DNA of 64,000 nt from the NCBI RefSeq assembly GCF_024714495.1, contig NZ_JAMZMJ010000004.1, forward strand, positions 388,728 to 452,727, in the 5' to 3' direction. Shown here piece by piece: positions 24,429-34,486 of the stretch. The first letter of the stretch is position 1, and every line of letters begins with the position of its first letter. The translations under genes and the position numbers were made by a program. The notes under the pieces were generated by a model. The model was given only the letters and a program-made list of their open reading frames with translations. It searched no databases and had not been told where the DNA came from. This DNA is from Marinoscillum pacificum (GTDB lineage: Bacteria > Bacteroidota > Bacteroidia > Cytophagales > Cyclobacteriaceae).

Positions 24429-25064
24429 CTAAGGTTTTTCTTCGTTCTCAGATGGTTTTACAACAGGGTTTTTGTCTTTCTTATAGTTTACCTTCCAATA
24501 TGGATCGATTAACTCTGTGTATTTCCCATTAAACTGTGTGAGCATGACCTTCACCGCATAGTTCAAACGGTTAACAGCATCTCTATAGTGCTCTAATTTG
24601 TTCTTGGGATGATAGATAAAGAATTTTATAATCGGAAATGCTTCGGTTCTGAAAATACCCAAAACCTTATTGGCAGAAACTTTACTCGATTCTAATGACT
24701 TTATGGCCTTAGAGCAACTTGCCGCCAGACCATTTAGTAATTCACAATAAATCCGAAGAGTATCTACATCAGCACCTTGATAGAGCGCTATCTTTTCATC
24801 ACAATGAGCCTTGAGAATTCTCAATCCCGGCAAACTATTATTTGACTCTATAAAAACGTCTGGCTGCCAAAGTATTTCACGAAAGGTAAAAATCTCAGGG
24901 AGCAACTCTTTGTCATAAGCCTCATCCTCCTTCATTTGAAGTAATAAATCATGAGAGACATTGTCTACCACACAAGTTCCTGCTACTAATTGATAAGACC
25001 AACCTGGTTCTTTTGACTCAATTAGCTCCGTAAAACTCCATATTTCACTTAATGAGATCTTCAT
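24429..25064 (-). CDS. Hypothetical protein, 211 residues
   Basis: I do not recognise a family. The ATG at 25064 (MKISLSEIWSFTELIE) is preferred to the TTG at 25082. No signal peptide, membrane segment or repeat is seen. The protein is acidic in its first half, mostly helical by pattern, with a short Lys-rich, charged C-terminus (NYKKDKNPVVKPSENEEKP). Two Cys-containing helices lie in the middle (LRIYCELLNGLAASCSKAIK). It is probably a cytosolic protein cotranscribed with the DedA-like and hemH genes, which follow on the same strand after two palindromes. Codon use and length support a real gene. Confidence 0.65.
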   Translation of the reverse strand: MKISLSEIWSFTELIESKEPGWSYQLVAGTCVVDNVSHDLLLQMKEDEAYDKELLPEIFTFREILWQPDVFIESNNSLPGLRILKAHCDEKIALYQGADVDTLRIYCELLNGLAASCSKAIKSLESSKVSANKVLGIFRTEAFPIIKFFIYHPKNKLEHYRDAVNRLNYAVKVMLTQFNGKYTELIDPYWKVNYKKDKNPVVKPSENEEKP

Positions 25065-25226
25065 GTTTGAATTATTGCCCAATATAATTCATAGAAATCA
25101 CATAAACCCTTGGGGGTAAGAGCTAGAATTTTTGCCTTAAGAGAAATAGTAACACAACCATAATGCTCATATGCAGGGATTTATACCAGAATATAGTATG
25201 CTTGCATAATAAATTGCCCAGTTTCT

Positions 25227-25448
25227 ATGACTCGTAAAGCAGCGCCGATTTTCTATGAAGGGAACAAGATCTTGAGGATTTCAGATCTTCCATTTTCTCA
25301 ATCTACACTTTTCTCTGGTTGGGTACAACCAGGCAACTTTGTTGTACTGGGTGAACGCAATGATTTTGACTGTGTAAAATATGAAGATTACGAATATTGG
25401 TATCAGAATTATTTCATCACAGAGCGTGATCTAGATGAAATGATCTAA
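25227..25448 (+). CDS. Small hypothetical protein, 73 residues
   Basis: An acidic, aromatic-rich protein (YEDYEYWYQNYFITERDLDEM near the C-terminus contains the key YxxYxYWYxxYF pattern) with no signal peptide or membrane helix. The middle reads FSGWVQPGNFVVLGERNDFD. It is 62 bp upstream of recJ and on the same strand, so it may be cotranscribed. It has no shadowing longer frame, and its composition is normal, so I keep it as a gene. No function can be given. Confidence 0.6.
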   Translation: MTRKAAPIFYEGNKILRISDLPFSQSTLFSGWVQPGNFVVLGERNDFDCVKYEDYEYWYQNYFITERDLDEMI

Positions 25449-25510
25449 TCCAACTCGTTTCAATCTCTAGCAATCTTTACTCTTTCCCAAATTTCTTCTA
25501 ATTTCCCCAC

Positions 25511-27214
25511 ATGGATAAACGGTGGGTGCTGGCTGATACTTTTTCAAAAGAACTAAACGAGTCTCTCTCCAGGGAACTCAACATAAGCAATGAACTCACC
25601 GAGTTGTTGCTGCAGCGTGGAGTCACCACCTTTGATGACGCCAAAACATTTTTCAGACCTTCTTTAAATCATCTTCATGACCCATTTCTTATGAAAGGAA
25701 TGGATCAAGCTGTTAACCGGCTTTGTGAAGCAATATTCTCTCAGGAGAAAATCATGATCTATGGTGATTATGACGTGGATGGCACCACTTCCGTTTCCCT
25801 GGTATATGGTTTTCTAGGAAAGTTCTCCGAGAATCTGATGTACTACATTCCAGACAGGTATACTGAGGGCTATGGTATTTCCTCCAAAGGAATAGAAACG
25901 GCCAAAGAAGAAGGCATTGGATTAATTATAAGCTTGGATTGTGGCATAAGAGCAGTTGACAAAGCAGCACTTGCCAAATCCTATGGTATTGATCTCATTA
26001 TTTGTGATCACCACTTACCTGGAGATCAATTGCCAGACGCCTTAGCGGTATTGGATCCCAAGCAAAGCGATTGTCCATACCCATATAAAGAATTGTCAGG
26101 ATGCGGCGTTGGGTTTAAACTTATGCAGGGATTTTGCATGCAAAATTCTATCGATTTAGAAGAGCTTTTCCAGTTTCTGGATTTGCTAGCAGTAAGCATT
26201 GCATCAGACATAGTGCCAATCACAGGAGAAAATCGAGTGATGGCTTACTATGGGCTAAAAAAACTCAATCAAACTCCTTGTCCTGGATTGCAAGCCCTAA
26301 TTGACGTTTCAGGTCTTAAAGGAGAGCTAGATATAACAAGTATTGTATTTTACATTGGCCCACGCATCAATGCTACAGGTAGATTAACGCATGCTCATGA
26401 CTCAGTAAGACTATTAACAGCGAAAGATCAATCTGAGACAGAAGCATTTGCTGAAGTACTGAATGCTAGAAATAAGGAGCGAAAAGATTTTGACAAATCC
26501 ATTACAGAGGAAGCACTGGAAATGGTAGAAGCCGACGAGCAGTTAAAAGTAGCCAGAAGTACCGTTTTATTTAAAAACGACTGGCATAAAGGAGTGATTG
26601 GGATCGTAGCTTCACGATGTATCGAAAAATATTATCGTCCGACCATTATACTAACAGAGTCTTCTGAAAAGGCTACAGGAAGTGCACGATCTATCGAAGG
26701 TTTTGACATTCACGATGCTATCTCTCAATGTAGCGAACTTTTAGAGCAATTTGGAGGTCATACGCATGCTGCGGGATTAACTCTGCGAATAGAAAACGTA
26801 CCGGCATTTCAACAGAAGTTTGAAGAAATAGTTTCCTCTACCATTGCCAGTGATATCTTAACTCCTAAAGTGGATGTAGACATGGAAGTAAATCTTGATT
26901 TTGTAAACTACAAAAACTACTCCATCATCAAACAGATGTCACCTTTCGGACCACACAATCAGAAGCCAGTCTTTATTAGCCGAAATGTACAGTTAAAATA
27001 CCCTGCCAGGATACTAAAAGAGGAGCATTTAAAGGCATCTTTATATCAAGATGGCAATGAATTCGTTTATGAAGCAATAGGATTTGGATTGGCAGACAAA
27101 GCAGAGCTTATTGCATCTGGTCAACCGTTTGATATTGCCTTTCAGATCGAGGAAAATGAATTTAGAGGAAACAAAAGCCTACAGTTGATTATTAAGGATA
27201 TAAAAATTGCTTAA
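25511..27214 (+). CDS. recJ: Single-stranded-DNA-specific exonuclease RecJ
   Basis: A 567-residue 5'-3' ssDNA exonuclease used in RecF recombination and mismatch or base-excision repair. The DHH phosphoesterase core shows motif I MIYGDYDVDGTTS (D86, D88, D90), motif III IICDHHLPGD and the ALAVLDPKQ strand. The DHHA1 domain carries GQxGGHTHAAGL-type residues (LEQFGGHTHAAGLTL), and the C-terminal OB fold (about 455-567) is complete. Length matches the family. lptB follows after 24 bp on the same strand. Confidence 0.96.
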   Translation: MDKRWVLADTFSKELNESLSRELNISNELTELLLQRGVTTFDDAKTFFRPSLNHLHDPFLMKGMDQAVNRLCEAIFSQEKIMIYGDYDVDGTTSVSLVYGFLGKFSENLMYYIPDRYTEGYGISSKGIETAKEEGIGLIISLDCGIRAVDKAALAKSYGIDLIICDHHLPGDQLPDALAVLDPKQSDCPYPYKELSGCGVGFKLMQGFCMQNSIDLEELFQFLDLLAVSIASDIVPITGENRVMAYYGLKKLNQTPCPGLQALIDVSGLKGELDITSIVFYIGPRINATGRLTHAHDSVRLLTAKDQSETEAFAEVLNARNKERKDFDKSITEEALEMVEADEQLKVARSTVLFKNDWHKGVIGIVASRCIEKYYRPTIILTESSEKATGSARSIEGFDIHDAISQCSELLEQFGGHTHAAGLTLRIENVPAFQQKFEEIVSSTIASDILTPKVDVDMEVNLDFVNYKNYSIIKQMSPFGPHNQKPVFISRNVQLKYPARILKEEHLKASLYQDGNEFVYEAIGFGLADKAELIASGQPFDIAFQIEENEFRGNKSLQLIIKDIKIA

Positions 27215-27238
27215 TATCTTGCAAGGCCAAACCACATT

Positions 27239-27976
27239 ATGGAGTTACGAGCAGAGCATTTAATTAAAAAGTATAAAAAGAGAAAAGTCGTAAATGACAT
27301 TTCTGTTACTGTTAATCAGGGAGAAATTGTCGGTTTACTTGGACCAAACGGAGCTGGTAAAACCACTTCTTTTTATATGATTGTAGGTCTCATTAAACCA
27401 AATGAAGGACACATCTATCTAGATGATGAAGACATTACTGGCTTGGCCATGTACCGAAGAGCCAAGAAAGGCATAGGCTATTTGGCTCAGGAAGCTTCCG
27501 TGTTCCGAAAGCTGTCTGTGGAAGACAACATACTTGCTGTATTGGAAATGACCAAGCTCAGCAAGGCAGAGCAAAAAGAGAAAATGGAAGGCCTGCTTGA
27601 AGAATTTAGCTTGACCCATGTGCGTAAAAACCTGGGAATGGTACTCTCCGGTGGAGAACGAAGAAGAACGGAGATAGCCAGAGCACTAGCAGTAGATCCA
27701 AAATTTGTTTTGTTGGATGAGCCGTTTGCAGGCGTGGATCCGATAGCTGTAGAGGAAATTCAGTCTATTGTAGCTAAGCTGAAGAAAAAGAATATTGGTA
27801 TACTCATTACTGACCACAACGTGGATGAGACCCTTTCCATTACTGATAGAGCTTACTTGATGTTTGAAGGGAACTTGCTAAAAGCAGGAACTCCAGAAGA
27901 ACTAGCTGCCGATGAGCAAGTGAGAAGAGTGTATCTTGGTAAAAACTTTGAATTGAAAAGACCTAAAATGTCTTAA
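27239..27976 (+). CDS. lptB: LPS export ABC transporter ATPase LptB
   Basis: A 245-residue ABC ATPase. Walker [11 protein letters not shown]-loop [19 protein letters not shown] (the [14 protein letters not shown] form is specific to LptB), signature LSGGERRR, Walker [14 protein letters not shown] and switch His in ITDHNV. It powers removal of lipopolysaccharide from the inner membrane by LptFG. lptF, lptG, lptA and lptC are not in the window. It overlaps the GH3 gene start by one base (TAATG), so the two are translated from one mRNA. Confidence 0.95.
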   Translation: MELRAEHLIKKYKKRKVVNDISVTVNQGEIVGLLGPNGAGKTTSFYMIVGLIKPNEGHIYLDDEDITGLAMYRRAKKGIGYLAQEASVFRKLSVEDNILAVLEMTKLSKAEQKEKMEGLLEEFSLTHVRKNLGMVLSGGERRRTEIARALAVDPKFVLLDEPFAGVDPIAVEEIQSIVAKLKKKNIGILITDHNVDETLSITDRAYLMFEGNLLKAGTPEELAADEQVRRVYLGKNFELKRPKMS

Positions 27977-29493
27977 TGGAGATCATCAATTCCATACTCA
28001 CCTGGGTCATGAAAAAGCGAATTCATGACATTGAACTCTTCATGAAATATCCTCATGAAGTGCAGGAAGAATTGCGCTCTTCGCTGTTAGCCAAAGCTGC
28101 AAAAACAGAGTATGGGATCAAAAATGGCTTTGAGTCAGTACGTTCGGCTGAAGAATATAGAAGAAACATTCCAATAGTTTCCTATGAAGATTTATTCCCT
28201 TACATCGAACGTTTGATGAAGGGACGTCAAAATGTGCTGTGGCCAACTGAAGTTCGCTGGTTTGCCAAGTCATCAGGTACAACCAACGCGCGAAGCAAGT
28301 TCATACCCGTTTCTAACGAAGCACTGGAAGATTGTCACTATAAAGGTGGTAAGGATTTACTCTCTATCTACGTGAACAATTATCCGGAAACGAAAATGTT
28401 CACAGGCAAGAATCTGGTAATTGGAGGAAGTCAGCAGGTCAATCAGTTTGATAAGAATGCCAAGTCATACTACGGTGATGTATCAGCTGTTTTAATCAAA
28501 AACTTACCCTTCTGGGCTCAAATGGTGCGAACTCCATCTTTGGACATAGCATTGATGGACGAGTGGGAAGAGAAGATTGAAAAGATGGCTCACTACACTG
28601 CCAATGAAAATGTAACTTCTATTTCCGGCGTGCCGACCTGGACAATTGTTCTTTTGGAAAGAATTCTGGAAATTAAAGGTTGTAGCTCTGTTTTGGATGT
28701 CTGGCCAAACCTGGAAGCATTTATTCACGGAGCGGTTGCATTCCAACCGTATAGACAACTTTTCAAAAGCCTTATTCCATCTGACCAAATGCATTATATG
28801 GAAACCTATAATGCCTCTGAAGGTTTCTTTGGTATTCAGGATCAGTCAGATTCTACAGAGATGCTACTCATGCTCGATTATGGAATCTACTATGAATTTA
28901 TTCCGTCAGATCAATGGGATGAAGAAAACCCAAAAACCTTTGGGTTGGAAGATGTAGAAGTTGGTAAGAACTATGCAATAGTCATTTCAACCAATGCAGG
29001 GCTGTGGAGATATAAAATAGGTGATACCGTACGATTCACTTCTGTTAATCCATATCGTATCAAGATTAGCGGACGAACCAAGCATTTCATCAACGCTTTT
29101 GGAGAGGAGCTTATTATAGAAAATGCTGAAGAGGCTATCTCCCTGGCATGCGAACGCACTTCTGCTGAAATGGAGAACTTCACAGCGGGACCAAAATATC
29201 TAGATACGAGCACCAAAGGTTGTCATGAATGGATTATCGAGTTCAACCGCCAACCTGACGACCTGGAACGGTTCAAGCAGATCCTTGATGAAAAATTGAG
29301 AGAAATTAATTCTGACTATGACGCCAAACGTCACAAAGACCTTGCATTAACAGCTCCTATTGTCCACGATGTGCCAAAAGGCACTTTTTACAATTGGATG
29401 AAGAGCCGTGGCAAATTGGGCGGGCAGAATAAGGTGCCACGTCTCTCCAACAATCGTGAATATCTAGACAGCCTCCTTGAGGTACTAGTTTAA
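27976..29493 (+). CDS. GH3 auxin-responsive-promoter family protein (acyl-adenylate enzyme)
   Basis: A 505-residue GH3-type member of the acyl-adenylating superfamily. Motifs: AKSSGTTNARSKFIPVS (phosphate-binding loop), METYNASEGFFGIQD (ATP site), and YKIGDTVRFTSVNPYRIKISG then RTKHFINAFGE (hinge and C-domain). Plant relatives join amino acids to jasmonate or auxin; in Bacteroidota the substrate is not known, and an amino-acyl or fatty-acyl conjugate of an envelope molecule is a reasonable guess given the tight linkage to lptB. The stop codon TAA shares TTAA with the stop of the convergent gene at 29490. Confidence 0.88.
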   Translation: MEIINSILTWVMKKRIHDIELFMKYPHEVQEELRSSLLAKAAKTEYGIKNGFESVRSAEEYRRNIPIVSYEDLFPYIERLMKGRQNVLWPTEVRWFAKSSGTTNARSKFIPVSNEALEDCHYKGGKDLLSIYVNNYPETKMFTGKNLVIGGSQQVNQFDKNAKSYYGDVSAVLIKNLPFWAQMVRTPSLDIALMDEWEEKIEKMAHYTANENVTSISGVPTWTIVLLERILEIKGCSSVLDVWPNLEAFIHGAVAFQPYRQLFKSLIPSDQMHYMETYNASEGFFGIQDQSDSTEMLLMLDYGIYYEFIPSDQWDEENPKTFGLEDVEVGKNYAIVISTNAGLWRYKIGDTVRFTSVNPYRIKISGRTKHFINAFGEELIIENAEEAISLACERTSAEMENFTAGPKYLDTSTKGCHEWIIEFNRQPDDLERFKQILDEKLREINSDYDAKRHKDLALTAPIVHDVPKGTFYNWMKSRGKLGGQNKVPRLSNNREYLDSLLEVLV

Positions 29494-30686
29494 TCTTTTA
29501 CTTCAACAACAAACAAGTCCAAATCCCCTGTGGAATGGATACGATCCGAAGAAATTAATCCTACTTTTTCGGATGTCATTGAGAAACTGATGTCATCATC
29601 TACAGAGTTCACCGGAATCCCAGCATTGATTGGTTTACCCCAAAGGTTGGTTTCTGGATCGATTTCTACATAATATATATCCGCTTTACCTAATCCTCCA
29701 GGTCTGTTGGATGAGAAGTAAAGACGCTTCCGATCATCCGTCATGTAAGGGTAATCTTCATTGAAGTTGCTATTAACCAATCCAGAAATTGGTGTAGGTT
29801 CCATCCAATCTCCTGTTGATCTTAGTTTGAATGACTCGTACAAATCAAGCCCCTTGCCGTCCACTTCTTTTGAAAAAATCACTCTAGTGCTGTATCTATT
29901 CATGTAGATATGATGAGCATCTTTCAAGAAGGGCAGGTCCAAATCTTCATTGACATTCCAACCAGCATCGGTTAACTCTACAGTTTGTAAATGCTTATTA
30001 TCAGGATCGAAAAACATCAAGGATTCCTTTACATTGAGCACATTGAGTACTTCAGCTGGAATTTTGGTACTGGATATAATCTCCGGAGCAAGCCATCCAT
30101 ATACTCCCTTGTCAGTTTTATATATTTCAAAATGTCCTTCGGAGTTTCTATCGGACATAAATACCAATCGCTCACCATTTCCCAATAGAGCTCCAGGCAA
30201 ATCTGCAAATTTTGAGTTGATGGGACTTTCAAACGGGGAAATTACCATTTTATCAGAGGCACTCTGGATTATTGTCAGTTTGCTGTGGGCTTCCTTTTTA
30301 TAATCCTCAAAACCCTCTTTGTATTGTACATCATTCAAAAACGCATTAAAGGAGACCTCTGCATCGGCGAGTTGAAATCGTTTCAGTTGAATCCGCCCCA
30401 ACCAATAATTAAAAAGGTCTCCAGCTTCTGGAGCTCCTTTAAAGTCTAAAAATTTATCCAGAGGAGTATTTCTAAACTTATGACTTAACATGGCGCTAAT
30501 TACTGAACGGTAGTTAGAGTCTCTATAATCAGGAATATAACCGAATGCTTCAACGGCCAGATCAAATTCATCTGATTCCATAAAACGAACAGCATCAGCA
30601 TAAATAGTGGCATCATCCTGAGCCTGGCTATTGAAGCCCAAGCCCATTAAAAAAAGGGTCAGTACCAAAGGAATTTTCCGCAACAT
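29490..30686 (-). CDS. Secreted TPR plus PD40 beta-propeller protein
   Basis: I use the ATG at 30686 (MLRKIPLVLTLFLMGLGFN, signal peptide), giving 398 residues; the frame opens further up only with a GTG. After the signal peptide comes a TPR-like helical region (about 25-135) and then WD40-like PD40 blades: LGNGERLVFMSDRNSEGHFE, YPYMTDDRKRLYFSSNRPG and DISFSMTSEKVGLISS. This layout is close to the N-terminal part of Bacteroidota OmpA-PD40 proteins such as the PorE type of T9SS, but no OmpA domain follows. It is probably periplasmic or outer-membrane associated. Confidence 0.78.
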   Translation of the reverse strand: MLRKIPLVLTLFLMGLGFNSQAQDDATIYADAVRFMESDEFDLAVEAFGYIPDYRDSNYRSVISAMLSHKFRNTPLDKFLDFKGAPEAGDLFNYWLGRIQLKRFQLADAEVSFNAFLNDVQYKEGFEDYKKEAHSKLTIIQSASDKMVISPFESPINSKFADLPGALLGNGERLVFMSDRNSEGHFEIYKTDKGVYGWLAPEIISSTKIPAEVLNVLNVKESLMFFDPDNKHLQTVELTDAGWNVNEDLDLPFLKDAHHIYMNRYSTRVIFSKEVDGKGLDLYESFKLRSTGDWMEPTPISGLVNSNFNEDYPYMTDDRKRLYFSSNRPGGLGKADIYYVEIDPETNLWGKPINAGIPVNSVDDDISFSMTSEKVGLISSDRIHSTGDLDLFVVEVKD

Positions 30687-30904
30687 AAGTGTCAAATAGA
30701 TGGTTAGCAACACAGAAATTAATGAGAAATTTGATCATCTCATAATTCGTGAATCAACTCTAATCCATTGACAATCAGCACAAACTGCAAATACATTGAC
30801 AGTTTTTCAGCTATCTAAGGTTGAATTGAAAAATTCATTTTTTTCGCCAAAAAATCCTATCGCTTCTTGATAAGTTTTAAATTTTACTTCTAACGAAAAT
30901 TATT

Positions 30905-31936
30905 TTACTCAGAGTGGTGAGTGACATAGTTTTCCCACTTATCCAGCACATTTACAAAATCTTCTGGAAGCTCTGAGTCGAATTGCATCTGTTTTTTACT
31001 GATGGGATGAATGAAGCCCAACGACTTGGCATGAAGGGCCTGACGTGGCATTACTTTGAAGCAGTTTTGAACAAACTGTTTGTACTTTGTAAAAACGGTT
31101 CCTTTCAAAACCTGATCGCCTCCATATGTAGCATCATTAAAGAGCGTATGTCCCAAGTATTTCATATGTGCTCTGATTTGATGTGTTCTTCCCGTTTCAA
31201 GGTTACACAGGATCAGACTGACATACCTAAGAGTTTTTAAGGTTTTATAATGTGTGATGGCCGTCTTACCAAAATCAGCTTTTGGAAATGCGGTGGTGAT
31301 TCTACGGTCTTTTAAGCTGCGCCCTACATTGACATCAATGGTGCCATCTGCCGGATCGGGTTCACCCCATACCAATGCGTAATATGTTCTTTCAATGCTA
31401 TGATCAAAAAACTGTTTGGCCAGTCCGTTCATAGCTTGTTCCGTTTTAGCAATTACCAAAAGCCCTGACGTGTCCTTATCTATTCTATGTACCAATCCCG
31501 GACGACCTTCATTACCTTTCATTTCAGGTAAATTTTGAAAATGATAGGCTAAAGCGTTGACCAAAGTTCCTGTCCAGTTCTGATAGGCCGGGTGAACAAC
31601 CATCCCTGCGGGCTTATTTACAACCAACAAATACTCGTCTTCATAGATAATATTCAAAGGAATATCCTCTGGCACTACATCTTCATCTCTAGGGGGTTCT
31701 GTGATGTATACAAGTATTTCGTCTCCAGGATGAATTTTGTAGTTTGGCTTTATTTGCTGACCATTAACTTTAACAAACCCATCCTTTATTCCCTGTTGAA
31801 TCTTATTTCTCGTCACATTGGGCAATCGATCAATTAAGAATTTGTCAACTCTCAAAATCGCCTGATTTGGATCAGCTATAATTCGATGCTGCTCAAATAA
31901 TTCCTCCTCATGTGCTCCTTCTTCTACTTCAGCCAT
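30905..31936 (-). CDS. rluD: 23S rRNA pseudouridine synthase, RluD type
   Basis: A 343-residue RluA/RluC/RluD-family enzyme. An N-terminal S4 RNA-binding domain (about 25-90; RVDKFLIDRLPNVTRNKIQQ) precedes the synthase core with the catalytic Asp in GLVHRIDKDTSGLLVIAKT and the later GRTHQIRAHMKYLGHTLFND. The presence of S4 and the length point to RluD, which modifies helix 69 of 23S rRNA (positions 1911, 1915, 1917), although RluC-like activity cannot be excluded. It is divergent from the PLP enzyme at 31963. Confidence 0.92.
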   Translation of the reverse strand: MAEVEEGAHEEELFEQHRIIADPNQAILRVDKFLIDRLPNVTRNKIQQGIKDGFVKVNGQQIKPNYKIHPGDEILVYITEPPRDEDVVPEDIPLNIIYEDEYLLVVNKPAGMVVHPAYQNWTGTLVNALAYHFQNLPEMKGNEGRPGLVHRIDKDTSGLLVIAKTEQAMNGLAKQFFDHSIERTYYALVWGEPDPADGTIDVNVGRSLKDRRITTAFPKADFGKTAITHYKTLKTLRYVSLILCNLETGRTHQIRAHMKYLGHTLFNDATYGGDQVLKGTVFTKYKQFVQNCFKVMPRQALHAKSLGFIHPISKKQMQFDSELPEDFVNVLDKWENYVTHHSE

Positions 31937-31962
31937 GCTGCAAATTTATCTAACTTCGCGTT

Positions 31963-32868
31963 ATGGTTAACCTGCCGTCGCCTGTACAGCCAATAAATGA
32001 TGAACTTTTTGAAAAGAATGAGCTACAGGTTTGGATAAAAAGAGACGATTTGATCCATGAAGAAATCATGGGGAACAAATGGCGAAAGCTTAAATACAAT
32101 ATTGAATATGCCATCAAACAAGGTTACTCAGGACTATTAACATTTGGGGGAGCTTATTCTAATCATATAGCTGCCACAGCCGCTGCTGCCAAAGCAAATA
32201 ATCTAAAATCAATAGGTATCATCAGAGGTGAAGAGTTGAACCCATCATCCAATGCAACCTTACGTTTTGTAAATGAGCAGAAAATGGACCTCAAGTTTGT
32301 ATCAAGAGGTGACTTCCGAAGTTTGAAGGAGGACTATGAGGAGCTCAAGTATAACTATCCAGATTATTACATTTTACCAGAAGGAGGCACCAACAATTTA
32401 GCAATTCAGGGATGCTCAGAAATCATCGATGAGCTAAGCGAAACCTTTGATTATTACATTACTCCTATTGGCACGGGAGGCACTTTTTGTGGGATACTCA
32501 AAGGACTTGCGGGAAAAGGAACATTACTTGGTGTTTCTTCTTTGAAAGGAAACTGGATTGATGATGAAATCAAGAATTTGTTAGAAACGAACAAAATTGA
32601 TTTTTCTAATTACCAGATAATGAAAGACTTCCATTTTGGTGGCTATGGAAAAGTAACCGATCAATTAATTGACTTCATTAATCGAATCAAACAAAAAAAT
32701 GGGCTTCAATTGGACCCTATTTACACAGGTAAGATGTATTTTGCCACATTAAAATTAATTTCAGACGAGTTTTTTCCTAAAAAATCGAAGATTCTGTTAA
32801 TCCATACTGGGGGTTTACAGGGAATTGCCGGTTTTAATGAAGTAGCAAAAACCAAGATTCTGATTTAG
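31963..32868 (+). CDS. ACC deaminase / D-cysteine desulfhydrase family PLP enzyme
   Basis: A 301-residue fold-type II PLP enzyme. The cofactor Lys is in MGNKWRKLKYN (K39), the Ser/Asn phosphate and carboxylate loop in GGAYSNHIAATAAAA, and the Gly-rich PLP phosphate loop in TPIGTGGTFCGILKG. Known members open the cyclopropane ring of ACC or release H2S from D-cysteine; the residues that separate these are not decisive by eye. It has its own start 26 bp after the rluD start on the other strand and may be cotranscribed with the lipoprotein gene 22 bp downstream. Confidence 0.88.
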   Translation: MVNLPSPVQPINDELFEKNELQVWIKRDDLIHEEIMGNKWRKLKYNIEYAIKQGYSGLLTFGGAYSNHIAATAAAAKANNLKSIGIIRGEELNPSSNATLRFVNEQKMDLKFVSRGDFRSLKEDYEELKYNYPDYYILPEGGTNNLAIQGCSEIIDELSETFDYYITPIGTGGTFCGILKGLAGKGTLLGVSSLKGNWIDDEIKNLLETNKIDFSNYQIMKDFHFGGYGKVTDQLIDFINRIKQKNGLQLDPIYTGKMYFATLKLISDEFFPKKSKILLIHTGGLQGIAGFNEVAKTKILI

Positions 32869-32890
32869 TTTTGTAGTAACAAGTTTAAAA

Positions 32891-34486
32891 GTGAAGAATT
32901 CACCCATCGCCGCCTTGATTCTTTTGCTCACTTGCTTTAGTTGCAATGTGGGTGATTTAGATTTTTCGAATATCGAGAAACCTACCCTTGAACCTACAGT
33001 AGCTATTCCCCTAGGTTCACTCAGCTATACTATGCGTGAACTAATCGAGAAGGTTGGCGACTCTCAACTTGATTTGCAAGAAGATAGTAGCTCCCTTATC
33101 CATTTGGCTTATTATGATACTGCAAGTTTCAGTTCTGGTGAAGAAATCATCACGATCAATGATGTCTTGAACTCCGAAAAAATATTTGTCGATGAAACAG
33201 ATGAATCATCCGAAAGCCAGGTAGTTCGTGTGAATGAAAACTTTACTTTCAAGTATCCTGCAGAAAACAATGAGCAGATAGACAGTATTTTTTATAAAGC
33301 AGGAGAAATGGTGCTTACTGTTACTTCATTCCTTGCACACGATCTCACCTATGATATTCAAATAGTCAATACTAGAAAAGTATCGGACAATAGTTTCGTT
33401 ACATTCGCTGGAGATCTGTCGGCAAATAGCTCCAAATCGTCTTCAATTGATCTTACAGGGTATAAAACATTACTTTCCTTTTCTGAAGAAAACGGTAACG
33501 TGTTTGGCCTGGATGCTGACATTTCCATTTTTGTAGGACCAAACGAAAGCATTCCAGAGAATGACAGTATAGACATTACTCTTAGGTATCAGAATCAAGA
33601 GTTTAACCTTATTTATGGCAAATTCGGACAAGACACTTTAAATGTGGGAAATGAGACTTTGGATGTGAAATTCTTCTCAGATTTAGGTGAGTCAGGATTG
33701 AGGTTTGGTAGTCCTGAAATCAACTTCAACTTTACTAGTACGTTTGGCCTACCTCTTGGAATCCTTTTTAATGGCATGTATGGTGTTGATAGTACTGAAA
33801 ATGGAATAGACACCGTTTATTTGACTGGAGACGCTGCCACAATTCCTCAACTCATAGAAGGTGCGACATCTCCAGGAGATAACATTTCATCTAGAATTTC
33901 TCTGAATCCAAATAATTCGTCCATTCGAGACCTATTAGGAGTTTCTCCAAATACCATTGGTTTTAGTTTGACTTCAATAACAAATCCTGAAGATCCAACA
34001 CTTTCAAATTTTGTCATAGATAGCAGTAAAATATCAACTACCATTGAGATGAAATTACCAATGGAGTTATCTCTCGATGATCTGACTCAAGAAGTTGGTT
34101 TTGATCTTGGTGATGGTCTTGAATTTGATGCTGCTGATTCTGTGAGCCTGCGCATTGTGGCGGATAATGGATTTCCTTTCTCTGCCAGTGTAAAACTTTC
34201 CATTGTAGATGAAAATGACTCTACACTCTACTCTGTGCCTTTCGTTTTAGTTTTGGAAGCACCGTTTTTGAACCTTCAAGGGTTGGTAACCCAATCCAGA
34301 AGGCAAGTTTCGGATATACCAATTAACAAAAGCGGCGTTGATGCCTTAGGAATTGGAAGCAGATTAAAACTGATATTAACACTTAATACCCCATCCAGCA
34401 ACAGGGAAATATTTGTGAAAATACTCGCCGATTATAGACTAGACGCAAAAGTCTCGGTAGTAGGAAAACTCAGTATTGACTTATGA
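32891..34486 (+). CDS. Predicted lipoprotein, partner of the DUF5723 barrel
   Basis: A 531-residue protein starting with GTG. The signal peptide ends at a lipobox (LLLTCFSC, Cys18), so it is probably an outer-membrane lipoprotein. The mature part is beta-rich, acidic and Ser/Asp-rich, with no Cys and no family that I recognise; segments such as LEPTVAIPLGSLSYTMREL and FGLPLGILFNGM recur in Bacteroidota lipoproteins found next to DUF5723 genes. Its TGA stop overlaps the ATG of that gene (ATGA at 34483), which implies coupled translation and a joint job at the outer membrane. Confidence 0.72.
   Translation: MKNSPIAALILLLTCFSCNVGDLDFSNIEKPTLEPTVAIPLGSLSYTMRELIEKVGDSQLDLQEDSSSLIHLAYYDTASFSSGEEIITINDVLNSEKIFVDETDESSESQVVRVNENFTFKYPAENNEQIDSIFYKAGEMVLTVTSFLAHDLTYDIQIVNTRKVSDNSFVTFAGDLSANSSKSSSIDLTGYKTLLSFSEENGNVFGLDADISIFVGPNESIPENDSIDITLRYQNQEFNLIYGKFGQDTLNVGNETLDVKFFSDLGESGLRFGSPEINFNFTSTFGLPLGILFNGMYGVDSTENGIDTVYLTGDAATIPQLIEGATSPGDNISSRISLNPNNSSIRDLLGVSPNTIGFSLTSITNPEDPTLSNFVIDSSKISTTIEMKLPMELSLDDLTQEVGFDLGDGLEFDAADSVSLRIVADNGFPFSASVKLSIVDENDSTLYSVPFVLVLEAPFLNLQGLVTQSRRQVSDIPINKSGVDALGIGSRLKLILTLNTPSSNREIFVKILADYRLDAKVSVVGKLSIDL

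Noticed and set aside
30714..30904. Gap between the PD40 and rluD genes checked for RNA genes
   Set aside because: Only short ATTGACA direct repeats are seen; no stable hairpin, tRNA fold or open frame.
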